From Phoronis australis (lineage: Eukaryota; Phoronida; Phoronidae): a stretch of DNA of 62,000 bases. This document shows positions 12,360-23,035 of this stretch, piece after piece. Below the pieces are notes generated by a model, which saw nothing but the letters and a program-made list of their open reading frames with translations, ran no database searches and was not told the DNA's origin. The position numbers were made by a program, and so were the translations under genes. Where the stretch lies: NCBI GenBank assembly GCA_002633005.1, contig NMRA01000478.1, forward strand, positions 120,278 through 182,277, read 5' to 3'. Each line of letters opens with the position of its first letter. Position 1 is the first letter of the stretch.

Positions 12360-13680
12360 AAATATTTTGTACAATTTTATAGACCCCTAGAGTTGTAGAT
12401 TTTGAAAGCGATTGCGTATTAGAATATTTGGGACTTCAGTTGCGGCCTCAGTTATGCTAGCTTTTTGCTTATCACAGTTAACCAAGTTAAAGAGCATGAG
12501 TTTTTGTCTTCAAGACATTCATTAGACATGATGAATATGTAATGTACCAACTTTTGCAGATGTGCTCCAAAAATTGTAATTTTGAAAGCGATTTTGGTTT
12601 GAATATGTAGTAAAATTTGTGCGAATTTCATTATTGACCACTAGTCATGTTAGCTTTTTGCTTCTAGTTAAAGAGCATGTGTTTTTGTCTTCAAGGCTTT
12701 CATTAGACATGATGAATATGTACTGTACCAACTTTCGCAACTGTACTCCAAAAATTGTAGATTTTGAAAGCGATTTTGGATTGAATATGTAGCAAAATTT
12801 GTGCGAATTTCATTATTGTCCCCAGTCATGATAGCTTTTTGCTTCTCACAGTTAACCAAGTTAAAGAGCATGTGTTTTTGTCTTCAAAACATTCATTAGA
12901 CATGATGAATATGTAATGTACCAACTTTTTCAGATGTGCTCCAAAAATTGTAATTTTGAAAGCGATTTTGGTTTGAATATGTAGTAAAATTTGTGCGAAT
13001 TTCATTATTGACCACTAGTCATGTTAGCTTTTTGCTTCTAGTTAAAGAGCATGTGTTTTTGTCTTCAAGGCTTTCATTAGACATGATGAATATGTACTGT
13101 ACCAACTTTCGCAACTGTACTCCAAAAATTGTAGATTTTGCAAGCGATTTTGGTTAGAGTATGTAGTAAAATTTGTGCAAATTTCATTATTGGCCTAAGT
13201 CATGTTAGTTTTTTTAGCTCTCAAAGGTAATCAAGTTAAGGAACATGTGGTTTTGTCTCCAAGACTTTCATTAGACATGATGACTATGTACTGTACCAAC
13301 TTTCGCTGATGTGCTCCAAAAATTGTAGATTTTGAAAGCGATTTTGGTTTGAATATGTAGTAAAATTTGTGCGAATTTCATTATTGACCCCAGTCACGTT
13401 AGCTTTTTTCTTCTCACAGTTAACCAAGTTAAAGACCATGTGTTTTGTCTCCAAGAGTTACATTAGACATTATGGATATGTACTGTACCAACTTTCGTAG
13501 ATGAGCTCTTAAAATTGAAGATTTTGAAAGCGATTTTGGTCTAAGTTTGTACAAAAATGTTTACGAATTCTAGCTGTGGCTCCATTTGTGCTAGGTTTTT
13601 GGCTTTCATATTTTATCAAGTTATAGAACACCTGTTTTCTTGTAAAGTATTTACTGACTTCTCAATAAATGAAAACTTGT
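12360..13680. repeat. satellite array, ~180-195-bp units with ~374-bp higher-order period
   Basis: The phrase AGCATGTGTTTTTGTCTTCA, or a close variant, recurs near 12493, 12673, 12867, 13048, 13243, 13436 and 13627. Each is followed by CATTAGACATGATGAATATG, GTACCAACTTT, CCAAAAATTGTA and GAAAGCGATTTTGG. Spacings alternate at about 180 and 194 bp at the start. The dimer at about 12481-12780 is almost identical to 12855-13140, so two-unit blocks were duplicated recently. The terminal units are degenerate, as usual at array edges. No coding frame persists. Confidence 0.9.
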
Positions 13681-14024
13681 ATGAGCATGTTTCACTGCTA
13701 ACCAATAAACATATAGGTCATAAAAACTTTTGATTGGGATTCTTTGGCGAATCAAGTTAACCTCCACACAGAAAATTGAGGGGGTAATAATTCTTCAACT
13801 TCAATTATGTCACACAACATTTCTAGGTAAGGTCCATTTCGTTTATGGGCCTACAAAGAATTCTGGGCAATAGAAAAATCAGTTATCTTTTCAATGCAAT
13901 GAGATAATTCCTTGAAGGACATGTTTAAACTGGATTGGTAACCCGAAAATAAGTGTGAAACATTAAATATTAAGCCAAAATCGATGGAATATCACTAATT
14001 TAGGGTTTTGTAATAGTGCAGTGT
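13681..14024. other. no gene recognised
   Basis: Short AT-rich spacer between the satellite and the fold-back element. No motif was recognised. Confidence 0.5.
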
Positions 14025-15353
14025 TTAAAGGCGAAGGCAACCTTTTTCATGTCATTTTTAGCAAAAATAAGGTTCGTTGATTATCCCAGACATATTTTTA
14101 CTTATTTACATGATTTTCGTAATTTAATTAATTATTCGTCGTCTACTCCGGAAGTGACGTTTTAGGAGGCAACAATTTCGCACCAGTTTCTTTTCATATA
14201 GTCTGACTGTGAGAGCAGTCGAGTCAGTCATTGTTCTACCTCGGTTGTGATAAGTTCGGTCGTCGTTTGCTTTTGCTTACGAGTCAGTCAACATGCCACG
14301 CTGTTGCTGCGTACTGGAGTGTACTCATTATCGTCTCACGTACAGAGGAAGAACTGTCCCACTTGCCCGAGTGTCCCGCGACACACTCCCACTGGAGGGT
14401 GATCTGAGCACCCAAACTGCTTACATCCCGCCGTGTGACTCCCGTACCACACACCTGGCACCTTCCAACTAGCTCCAATACAAGTCCACAATAAACTTAT
14501 CAAACTTAGGCTCGCCGATCTGTTCATTGGATGACGAACTGTCCTCTTCGCTGGGTGTCGAACTGGGCCTGTATTCACTCCCATTACTCAACATCGCTGC
14601 AGGGCTGCTTACAAGCTCTGGGCTAGAGACAACAGCACAGGGCGAATCACTGCTAGTTCCCGGAATTGCACGCAATGGGGGTACGTTCGGAGGCACGGGT
14701 AACAGTAGATGAAGTGCCTCCAGTCACTGTATATAGTGGCTACAGCTCGCGAGGATTCTCGCTTCAAAAACGGGTTGGTGACGGGGCACTGCCGGGAATC
14801 AACAGCGACGGTATGGTACCCTTCCTCAGGCGTTGTTTCGCAGGGACCTTCATCAATTTAGCGTACATATCTGTCATAATCTGACGGCAGAAAATGCTTA
14901 CCACACACTCGGTAACCCTCCATTGCTTTGTACGTTGCGTGGACGGGTAGCGCTGCGTTCTTCGCATGAACGAGCTAGCCAAGTACGGCGAAGTATGTCA
15001 TCCTTCGGAAAGCGACGCAATGTATCCAAAGCGCGTGTGAGACGATAATGAGTACATCCCAGCACGCAGCAACAGCGTGGTATGTTGACTGACTTGTAAA
15101 CAAAAGCAAACGACGACCGAACTTATCACAAATGAGGTAGAACAATGACTGACTCGACAGCTCTCACAGTCAGACTATAATGAAAAGAAATTGGCGCGAA
15201 ACTCTTGCCTCCCAAAACGTCACTTCCGGAGTAGAGGACGAGAAATTAATCAAATTACAAAAAGCTGTAATCAAGTGAAAAATGTGTCTGGGATAATCAA
15301 CGAACCTTATTTTTGCTAAAAGTGGCATGAAAAAAGGTGGTCTTCGCCTTTAA
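14025..15353 (-). mobile_element. Kolobok-like THAP fold-back DNA transposon, non-autonomous
   Basis: The element body is 14029-15349, bounded on both sides by TTAA (14025-14028 and 15350-15353). The ends read AGGCGAAGGCAACC on the left and, reverse-complemented, AGGCGAAGACCACC on the right. The inverted repeats extend about 320 bp inward with high identity and enclose about 680 bp. TTAA target duplication plus a THAP-bearing protein is the combination described for the Kolobok superfamily. PiggyBac also uses TTAA but lacks THAP. The reverse strand carries the first part of a transposase (separate entry). No catalytic DDE region remains, so it cannot mobilise itself. The left arm is an inverted copy of the right arm including the protein's first codons, which explains the unusually long inverted repeats. 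Confidence 0.75.
14284..15097 (-). pseudogene. THAP-domain transposase N-terminal remnant
   Basis: Reading the reverse strand from about 15087, the frame gives PRCCCVLGCTHYRLT, then RRFPKDD and RTWLARS. After a frameshift it gives VCGKHFLPSDYDRYV and, after another shift, RLRKGTIPSLLIPG. This is the THAP order: C-x4-C, FP, W, C-x2-H-F and a hydrophobic P-containing end. A Ser/Pro-rich linker follows (14469-14696, ending EPKFDKFIVDLYWS). Then comes CQVC...WECVAGHSGKW (14284-14478), like the Cys/His knuckle that precedes the catalytic core in THAP transposases. The expected DDE core is missing. The initiator in the right arm is ATA rather than ATG. The left arm, read on the forward strand from 14292, encodes MPRCCCVLECTHYRLT with ATG intact. 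Frameshifts and truncation make it non-functional. The THAP call is strong; the exact transposon family is inferred. Confidence 0.75.
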
Positions 15354-15566
15354 ATATACAGTCACACACACACCCGTATATACATAAAGAGCAGGCCCCT
15401 GTGCCTTCGTTGTATGAAGAAAAAAAAACAAGCGTCAGTTCCAGTCTTTCTTTTTTTAACATTTATTCATCCATAAGTAGCGTGAGACATATACTAAATT
15501 TAAAGGGAATATACACATTCATACACTCATTCATTCCCGGGGCCTAAATCTTATTTGTAACCCCAG

Positions 15567-17240
15567 TCAACGAAACAAAAGAACCATAGGAGACCATCCC
15601 TTATGAAATTCCAAAAGTTCAGAAGTTTTGGCAAAAATGTATTTTTCAATTTTGAAGTATTCATATAGCTCTGCCTTGAGATGTTCAATACGGGGCAAGC
15701 GTTTTTCTAACCTACGACGATATATATGATATTTACCCAATATCAATACTAAATTTATTACTTTTGATTCAGAATGCTTACCAAAAAGGATATCGATGAT
15801 GGCAGGATTTAAGGTTATATTTACTTTTTGGTCGATCCATCGAAATAATGCCGACCAAATGGAACACACAACATGACATGACCAGTACAGATGAATTGAA
15901 TCCTCTGGTTCCTTTTTACAAAAGGTGCACAATTGCGAGTTAGTAACTCCAATTTAATGGAGAAAAGTGTTTGTACTTAAAATTCTATGGGTCAATCTAA
16001 TTTGAAACCATTTTAATTTCGTATCAGATGTGAAGTCTACAGAGCAACAGTAGGTTTTCTCCACCATTCATCAGATAATTGCCACCATCTCCCATTTTAA
16101 CTCAAATTTTGGTTTTCTATATAGCTGATAAACTAAAGTATCATAGATAAATTTATTTGGCTTTTGGCAAAATAGGGTGTTAGAGAATACCAGTGGAAAA
16201 TTAGGTAAAGTAACTTGAAAGACGTGACCTTTACTATCTTTTAGATATGATCGTAATGTACTCCTAAGACCAAGGTATTCAGTGAAGGGTGGAGAAAAAT
16301 CATGTACGTTACAGAAAGTTTCATAATTCATAAACGTCCCATTAGAGTCTAAAAAGTCATAAATAAATACAATATTTTTCTCATACAACCTTCTATAGTA
16401 TAAATGTCTTTTACCTGCCAAAACATTAGAGTTGTACTACAAAGGTTCATATATATAATATTTTCTCTTTTTATAGGAAATTTACTCAAAAATTCTTTAA
16501 TGTAAGAGAATATCTCTTTCCAGAAGAAATTTGAAATATTTTTGGACCAGATCTCATAAAATGTTGTGCCAAAGCACAAGTAGTTACGATGGGTATTAAA
16601 AAAGTTATTTTGGGACAAAATATCCATCCACAACTCTTCACTACATGAATTTATTTTACGAAACCATCAAACCTTTAAAGATTTGATGAAAGAGCTAAAT
16701 GTGTATCATTTTACAGCCTCCATGCGTGAAATTTTGAATTAACGTAGTTTGACCGATTTTATCGTTTTTACCATCCCATGCAAAATTATAGAAAAGTTTT
16801 TCTAGTCTTTGAATCGTTTCTTGTAAGGGGGAAGGAAATGCAATAAACAAATGAGTTAGCTTGGAAATCATAAATGATTTAATTACAGTTATTTTTCCCA
16901 GGGGAGTCAAAATTCTTTTGGCCTACGTCCTGAAACCACCTTCAATTTCACTGATCTTTTCTTCATAATTTAATGTGGTTATTTCTGGCAGCTCAAGACT
17001 AAATTTAATACCAAGTGTGGTGAAATATTTTTTCTCCAAAGTAGCTCTCTCTCAGGGCATAACCTTATGTCACTGTATTTCATAGACCCTATCCATACAC
17101 ATTCTGTTTTTTCTAAATTAGGTTTTAGTACAGAGAACTGGTCTAAAAGATTCAGGGTTTCATTCAGAGAGTCGCTAGACCCATTAAGAGTTAAGACTGT
17201 ATCATTGGCATACTGCATTATTTTATGGGATCTGCTCCCA
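15567..17240 (-). pseudogene. LINE ORF2, 3' half (end of RT, thumb and C-terminal domain)
   Basis: Reverse-strand pieces in successive frames. KIMQYANDTVLTLNGSSDSL is the reverse transcriptase motif C, with YAND where active enzymes have YADD. PLGKITVIKSFMISKLTHLF is the conserved post-RT segment that follows the palm in L1/Tx1 proteins. The IYDFLDSNGTF/YETF block follows, and then MCTFCKKEPEDSIHLYWSC, a CxxC...H...C knuckle typical of the L1 C-terminus. The last frame ends at 15567. At least three frameshifts separate these blocks. The D-to-N change alone would abolish polymerase activity. Confidence 0.8.
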
Positions 17241-17640
17241 ATACAAACAAGAGCAACGCAGAGCGTTGAAATGCGCCCACAATTGCACCGTATACGGTAT
17301 CCTTCTAGGGTTGTTTATTGGTACCATAAAGTGGCCAGTAGAGGGCATATATGTAGTATGTTGTACTTTGCAAAATGGAAAGGTATGGTCATTGTCTCCT
17401 TAATAGGCTAGGGGCAAAATGTGAGCGATTTTCATAGTACAAGCACATCCTATACATCAGTTGCTTAAAGCACCACAGAAACATAGAATTAAAAACAAAT
17501 TTACCAACATACGAGATTAGCAAAGCATTAGAATGCCAGAAACAAATTTCTACTTGGAACTTTTCCTTCATAGTCACGAAGTAACACAAAGTATACACCT
17601 AAGACCTATGAAAATACAGAGGTCAATTTAAAATACTTAA
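17240..17640. other. foreign sequence inside the LINE, unidentified part
   Basis: LINE homology stops just upstream (in LINE sense) of the YAND motif. This ~400-bp stretch has no RT similarity. It contains a single AGTGGCCAGTAGAGGGCATAT phrase resembling the neighbouring satellite, so it is probably its degenerate edge. Confidence 0.4.
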
Positions 17641-18436
17641 ATTGCCACTACAGGCATACCGGTAGTCAGAATCATCCTAAAGTCGACATCGTCCGTTGTC
17701 AACATCACATAAATACACTTGCTAAATTTAGTAAAGATCCTGCGAACGGTTTAGGAGATACAGCCATAGGCGCAAAAAAAAACTGCCACTAGGAGGCGCC
17801 ACAGTAGTCCAAATCGTCTGAAAATCATTGTCAGCTGTCTTCTTTATAGTAAGCATATGCATGCCAAGTTTCACAATCATCCTTTGAGCGGTTTGGTTGA
17901 TACAGGGGTGAACGGAAAAATACAGACTCGAAAACAGTAAAAATGGCCACTAGGTGGCGCAAACTATGTCGAATCCATCTGAAAACGGGTGGATAGCGTC
18001 ATCTCACTAATAGGCTCCTACATACCAAATTTCATGAAAATCCGTTCAGGACTTTTGAAGATACATAGGTAAGCGTAAAAATTAAAATTGCCACTAGGGG
18101 GCATATCGGTAGTCGGATCCGTCCAAAAGTCGTCATCTTCCGTTGTTAACATCATATAAATATACTTACACAATTTCGTAAAGATCCTGCGGAAGTTTTA
18201 GGAGATACAGCCATAGTTGCAAAAAAAAAACTGCCACTAGGAGGCGCCACAGTAGTCGAAATCGTGGGAAAATCATCGTCAACCGTCCTCTGCATAGTAA
18301 GCATATACATGCCAATTTTCACAATCATCCTTTGAGCGGTTTGGTTGATAGAGGGGTGGACGCACAAAAACAGACTCGAAAACACTAAAAATGGCCACTA
18401 GGTGGCGCAAACTATGTCGAATCCATCTGAAAACGG
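17640..18436. repeat. satellite (~150-bp units, ~449-bp triplet period) within LINE ORF2
   Basis: Units share GCCACTAGG-GGCGC, AAATCGTCTGAAAATC, a CCAAGTTTCACAATCATCC-like phrase and GCGGTTTGGTTGATA. The triplet beginning at about 17643 (GCCACTACAGGCATACC) recurs at about 18089 (GCCACTAGGGGGCATATC). ATGCCAATTTTCACAATC-type motifs followed by GGTTT, common in invertebrate dispersed satellites, recur through the array. The array ends exactly at the single N at 18437, beyond which LINE sequence resumes, so its real length is unknown. Confidence 0.85.
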
Positions 18437-18437
18437 N
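18437..18437. other. single-base assembly ambiguity at satellite/LINE junction
   Basis: One N separates the satellite from reverse transcriptase-coding sequence. About 45 residues of RT expected between the two ORF2 halves are absent, so the join may hide missing sequence or be a misassembly. Confidence 0.8.
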
Positions 18438-19556
18438 AAAATATTCTGACGTGAAATTATGTTGTATAACAGAAAGACGTGAACCCTCATTTAGAAGATG
18501 AATCCAATCAATAAAATTTTCACTACAATTAAAGAATTTGAGAACTTTATAAATAAAATTCCACGAAATAGAGTCAAAAGCCTTCTTAAAGTCAACAAGT
18601 ACTAAAAGGCCTGGAATGTTAATTTCTTCTGTATAATGGATCAAATCATAAAGATTCCTAGTGTTTCCCCTATATGTCTAACCTTGATAAGCCCCTCTGA
18701 TTTTCATGTACTAATGAACTAATTATCAGTTCCAATCTTTGCGCTAGACAACCTGACAAAATCTTATAACTGGTATTGAGTAATGAGATAGGACGCCAGT
18801 TTGTCAGGTACTCTCTCGGTTTTTTACCCTTAGGCAGAAGAGAAATCACCCCTTGATTTTGACTTACAGGCAATCTACCTTTAGAAAAACTATCATTAAA
18901 CGAACGAACCAAAATACTGAAAGATCAGTCAAAAACATTTGTAAAATTCAGCTGAGAAGCCGTCCGGGCCTGGCGATTTATTGTTTTTCATGAACTTAAC
19001 TACCGAAAAGGCTTCAGTTGTAGAAATTGGTCCATCGAGCAAAGAGCTCTCTATATCACTTAACTTTTTAACATTATCATAAATTAAAACATCCAAGTTG
19101 ACATCCTCAGTGACATCGTCTCTATTTTGGTACAACATTTTATAGAAATTTGATGCCTCCAAGAGTAGCTGAGATTGGTCTGTAACCGTTTCCCCATTGG
19201 GCATAATTAATTTGGTAATATTTTCATTAATATAGTTTCTCTTTTCAAGATTAGAAAAATATTTTGACGGCTTTTCCCCCATGCTCAATTCAGCGCGCTC
19301 TTGTTCTTATCATAGCTCCTCTCATGATATCTTCTCTCAGACAGCGTAGTTCTTCAGAAAATTCATCAAACAATTTTTCAAAAACAGCAGAATGATTCGT
19401 TTGAATTATGTCGAAAAGTACACTAATTTGTATTTCTAAAGTTTTAATACGGTCATCAGTCTCTTTCTTTTTCTTTTTACTAAATTTTATTGTTTGACTG
19501 CGAATGTTGAGTAGGAGCATTTCAAAAAACAACGAATCGTATATATTTAACAACAA
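18438..19556 (-). pseudogene. LINE ORF2, central part (linker and RT fingers/palm)
   Basis: On the reverse strand: a basic linker (19290-19556), GEKPSKYFSNLEKRN, the NNKSPGPDGFSAEFYKCF finger motif, GVISLLPKGKKPREYLTNWR leading into PISLLNTSYKIL, HENQRGL, and LVDFKKAFDSISWNFIYKVL with the first catalytic Asp (motif A). These are the diagnostic RT blocks of L1/Tx1 LINEs in correct order, in at least three frames. The segment ends at the N at 18437 where the satellite begins. Confidence 0.85.
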
Positions 19557-19559
19557 ATC

Positions 19560-20424
19560 CGCATGGGGGAATTTCGGTTATCCTGCTTCTAGTGTAAGGC
19601 AAAGCAGCATATTTGATTTTAGTTTCTTTAATAACATTCTTTATTAGTTTTACATAGTGTGCATCTTTAAGTAGAGAATTATTAAATCGCCAAAGACCCG
19701 GACCTCTAGCAAAATTTCCAATTTTCAGTTCGAGTATAACAGAAGAATGGTCGGTCCTATATCCAGGATCCGTTTTAACCTGTTCCACAATATTAGACAT
19801 TTCGCCTGAAACAAGAAAAAAGTCTAGGCGTGCTTTTTTGATCGGATTCGTCTTTCGCCACGTAAATAATTTCTTATTGGGATTGGCTTGTTTCCATGGG
19901 TCAATGAGGTTAAAATGAGAACAAATATTAAGAACTTCTTTTCTTGCGTTTGGATTATTTAAACGCACATACGCAAAACAATCATTTTCAAAGTCTTGGA
20001 CTAAATTCCAGTAGCCACGTATTATAGCAAAGTCGGTATCAAGACTAGACAGGGAATCTCTAATTGATTTATAGAAATTTGGTTCGTCAGAATTCGGGCC
20101 ATAAAGGTTTATAAGAGAAATTTTAATTTTCTTTTCAACAAAAATATTCAGTAGCAAAAAGTTACCATTTTGGTCTCACCAATTACTTCGAATTCAAAAT
20201 TATTATTGAATAGTATACAAACTCCCCTTGAATTACTAACTCCACAGCTTAAACATTATAGATCCACATTGCTCTAATTATATTCTTTTCTGAGTCAAAA
20301 AATGTGTATCTTGTAAACAATAAATTGAAAAGTTTTTTCTACGAATAAAGTCAAAGACATCTTTGCGTTTTGAAACATCCCTCAGACCCCTACAGTTTAT
20401 AGAAAATAATGACAATTCACCCAT
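19560..20424 (-). pseudogene. LINE ORF2, APE-type endonuclease domain
   Basis: ORF2 begins at the ATG at 20424 (reverse), giving MGELSLFSINCRGLRDVSKR and then CLQDTHF, the N...QETH-type start of the endonuclease. After a break the frame continues with INLYGPNSDEPNF, IIRGYWNLV, DPWKQANPNKKLFTWRK, ARLDFFLVS and TDHSSVILEL. In active enzymes the third motif is GDxN; here Asp is replaced by Tyr (GYWN). The RLDxFLxS and SDHxxV blocks are intact. Loss of the catalytic Asp plus the frameshift makes the nuclease inactive. Confidence 0.85.
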
Positions 20425-21201
20425 TATCAAAAGTAACCAGAGAAAAAGTAAAGGCCCCAAACATGCACACTCACACGCACTCTAACAAATACATAAAACA
20501 GTACACACTGAAGTACTACCATATTCCAGCCGTACAGCCGATCAGTGACAATGAAAAGATATTACTGCATGGCGAACAAGTAAACAAATATAGGACTCAT
20601 AGCTGAACTGGTGAGTAACAAGCAAACGACAAATGAAAAAGCATCGAAACAATAAATGACAAGTACCCTGCAGTGAACCATTCAGGGACCCACCAAAAGA
20701 TCAGTGACTTCTGCCACTTTGTTCAAGCGTAGGTTGATCTGTGGAAACCATAGCGGCGGGTCAGACATCAAACCTGGGCAATGAAAAGCCTGCACTGCAG
20801 AGAACTAGAACAACGCCGAATAGACTCAATGGGCATGTAAATCCATCTACAGAGTCCAGCTAGTCATGTGAGAGTTCACTCAGTAGGATGTCCGACTGTC
20901 AATGTAACCTGGGTGTAACCTAATGACTGCACTGGCAATGAATAGAGCACTGCAGAGAACCGAAACAATAACAAATAGGGGATGTAAATTCATCCAGCTA
21001 GTCATGTGAGAGTTCACTCAGCAGGATGTCCCACTGCCAAGGTGACCTGAGCGTAAACATAATGACTGTGATACCAAGGCTTAATTAATATCAATAACAA
21101 CATCGAATCTCTCCCACGGGTTCTCTCCTTTCTTCACTTCCAGCCCCACGTCGGGCCCACACTCCCGTACACTAGTTTTCCACCCTTTATCTCTTCTCAG
21201 A
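20425..21201 (-). repeat. LINE inter-ORF spacer with 139-bp tandem repeat
   Basis: The phrase CTAGTCATGTGAGAGTTCAC occurs at about 20859 and 20998. It is accompanied by repeated CACTGCAGAGAAC and AATGACTGCACTGG-type blocks in about 2.5 units of 139 bp. No long frame crosses the spacer. L1-type spacers are usually much shorter, so the repeat may be an acquired internal regulatory or insertion-derived segment. Confidence 0.7.
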
Positions 21202-21822
21202 TCATATGCCTTTGCAGCAACTTTCCCTCTTTTCTTCAGTTGGGAGATCAGTGCGGAAAATAGCTGTTACATCTTTAGGACGATTCTTACTTGTGCCTGC
21301 TTTAAACACCGCATTTCTCTCACTAAGCACAGCAAACTTGACCACAACAGGGTCGGGCGAATTGTTATGCGTGACTCTGCGGGGGACTCTGCGTGTGTTG
21401 GCTATTACAAGCTCCGACGCAAAGTTTTCAGCAATTCTCAGTTTATAAACAGTATCTCGTACCTTCCTTTCAACATTTTCGCCCTCTTCATAGTCTACAC
21501 CATTCAGTAAGAGATTATAACGCCTGTTTCGTACTTCTTCCCTCAGTAGTCTGTCCTGGACCGCATCAAGCTTCTCCTGCAGTGCAACTATTGCAGTTTC
21601 GTTGTCAGTATCTTTACCTTCTACGTTCAGAACACGTGAATCCATGTTGTCAAGGCGTCGCTCGACGCCGCTGATCTGGGCTTCCAAAGTCCGTTTCGAC
21701 TCGTCATTTTTTTCCGACAAGTTAGTCTCGACTTTCACGATTAAGTCTTTTATTTCGTCCAGTCCTCCTTTATTTCGTAACATGTAACTTTGAATGCTTG
21801 CTGTTGGTGTTGACTTCGCCAT
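21202..21822 (-). CDS. LINE ORF1 protein (L1 ORF1p-like RNA chaperone)
   Basis: A 206-codon reverse-strand frame starting MAKSTPTASIQSYMLRNKGG. Residues ~20-95 form a heptad-rich coiled coil (KTDNETAIVAL-type spacing, few prolines), the trimerisation helix of L1 ORF1p. Residues ~100-200 match the RRM-like core: RRYNLLLNGVDYEEGENVER, ANTRRVPRR, PVVVKFAVLSERNAVFKAG, and DVTAIFRTDLPTEEKRE at the place of the C-terminal domain start. ORF1p binds LINE RNA in the ribonucleoprotein. The frame is intact, but the C-terminal domain is shorter than usual, so the stop at 21202 may be premature. The rest of the element is dead. Confidence 0.75.
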   Translation of the reverse strand: MAKSTPTASIQSYMLRNKGGLDEIKDLIVKVETNLSEKNDESKRTLEAQISGVERRLDNMDSRVLNVEGKDTDNETAIVALQEKLDAVQDRLLREEVRNRRYNLLLNGVDYEEGENVERKVRDTVYKLRIAENFASELVIANTRRVPRRVTHNNSPDPVVVKFAVLSERNAVFKAGTSKNRPKDVTAIFRTDLPTEEKRESCCKGI

Positions 21823-21870
21823 TTTTGAGCTTTTTTCGGCATTCGACGTAGGAGCTCACTGAAACACGTC

Positions 21871-23035
21871 CATTCTCCTCCGACCGGAACTTGATTGATC
21901 TGTTCCAGTCTTTCTGGTGCCAGTCAGAATAAAATCACATTTCGGGTACGTTGAATTATTTTCAGTTTGACGTTATAAGCGATTTTGCAAAAACGTTTAA
22001 TTAAAAATAGGGTACTAAATTTTCAAGTTTTGGTAAAGATACCAAGGCCTTCAATTTCTTTGGTCAAGAAATAATTTTCTTCGACATTTTTAGTTTTTGC
22101 GAATTGTCAAGACATTTTTGATAGGCCTACGAATTGATAACTGTTTGTTATATGGTTTAATAGGCGCCTTATTTCAATTCACGCAGGATACTCGTTCGTC
22201 TTGTTCCCGCATGAAGTAAGTAATTCCTACTACATTTATATTTGCAAGTTCCTTGATATATAACACTATGGAATATAACAGTCTTGTTTATCAAGGATTG
22301 ATCTCAGACTTCATTATTTTTCGGAACGCTCCACGCGCTCAGGGCGCATTCAAAGATATTAAATCTGAAATCTTGTCCTTGGCGAATTCATTTTCCTTAG
22401 CAGGAAAGTGTAAATATTTTACTACAGTTTTTACCCATTGTAGCTGTGATGGGCCATTTTTCCCACGGCGTGTGATTTTGTAAAATGATCCTAAAGTTTT
22501 TTCAGGCTGCGCCGCCCACGGGTTTGCAATTGCATATAAGCGTAGGCTAATCCATACATGACAAGGTGTAACTTACCATCAAATATTTTTTCTAGATGCT
22601 TTTTTCAATTAAATTGTAAGGTTCTTGGCTCCACCCAAAAAAGGCGCTTCAGCCCTGTCTACATGTATATGAACACGACAAGACGGATGAGAGAGGATAA
22701 GTGACTTCGAGGAAATTCAAGCGCTCAGTAGACGTACGTAAGCATTTATGACTGGGCTCAACTTCATATTTGGCGTTGAAATCAGTTTGCTGCACCGCAA
22801 ATTTCACGGGTCATTGCTGGACAAACATCAGACTGGGGTGAAATCACTTAACTGGATAAATATAGAATATTAAGAAAATAGCCGCGAAGCATGTAATTAT
22901 GCTCCGCTCCATGTCTGTGATATGCTCCAACTATGATAGATGGTAGTGACATCTACCGGTGATTATCACAAGCACTAAGTTTGTCATCCAGCCTCCACTG
23001 AGTCTGGTGAGCATATTATTATGACATCTGGTTCC
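21871..23035. other. no gene recognised
   Basis: May include LINE 5' UTR near 21.9 kb. A 76-codon forward frame at 22253-22483 has no recognisable motif. Confidence 0.4.

Larger units (their letters stand above)
15450..21870 (-). mobile_element. L1/Tx1-like non-LTR retrotransposon (LINE), decayed
   Basis: A reverse-strand element with ORF1 (21202-21822) followed by an ORF2 spread over several frames (20424 down to 15567). The 3' end is marked on the reverse strand by AATAAA about ten bases before an A-rich tail at about 15450-15459. The 5' limit is not defined; 21870 is nominal. ORF2 carries an APE-type endonuclease, a reverse transcriptase and a C-terminal Cys-containing segment, the order of L1/Tx1-clade LINEs. 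Many frameshifts, lost catalytic residues and an ~1.2-kb foreign tract at about 17240-18437 show it is dead. ORF1 and ORF2 are separated by an unusually long spacer (~780 bp) containing a 139-bp tandem repeat. Confidence 0.85.

Noticed and set aside
12360-13680. CRISPR-like array
   Set aside because: Units are 180-195 bp without short repeat/unique spacer structure, and the sequence is eukaryotic; it is an ordinary satellite.
14029-15349. PiggyBac assignment of the fold-back element based on TTAA
   Set aside because: PiggyBac transposases have no THAP domain; the internal protein fits Kolobok-type elements better.
17067-17411. 114-codon forward open frame
   Set aside because: It lies antisense to LINE reverse transcriptase sequence and is a shadow frame.
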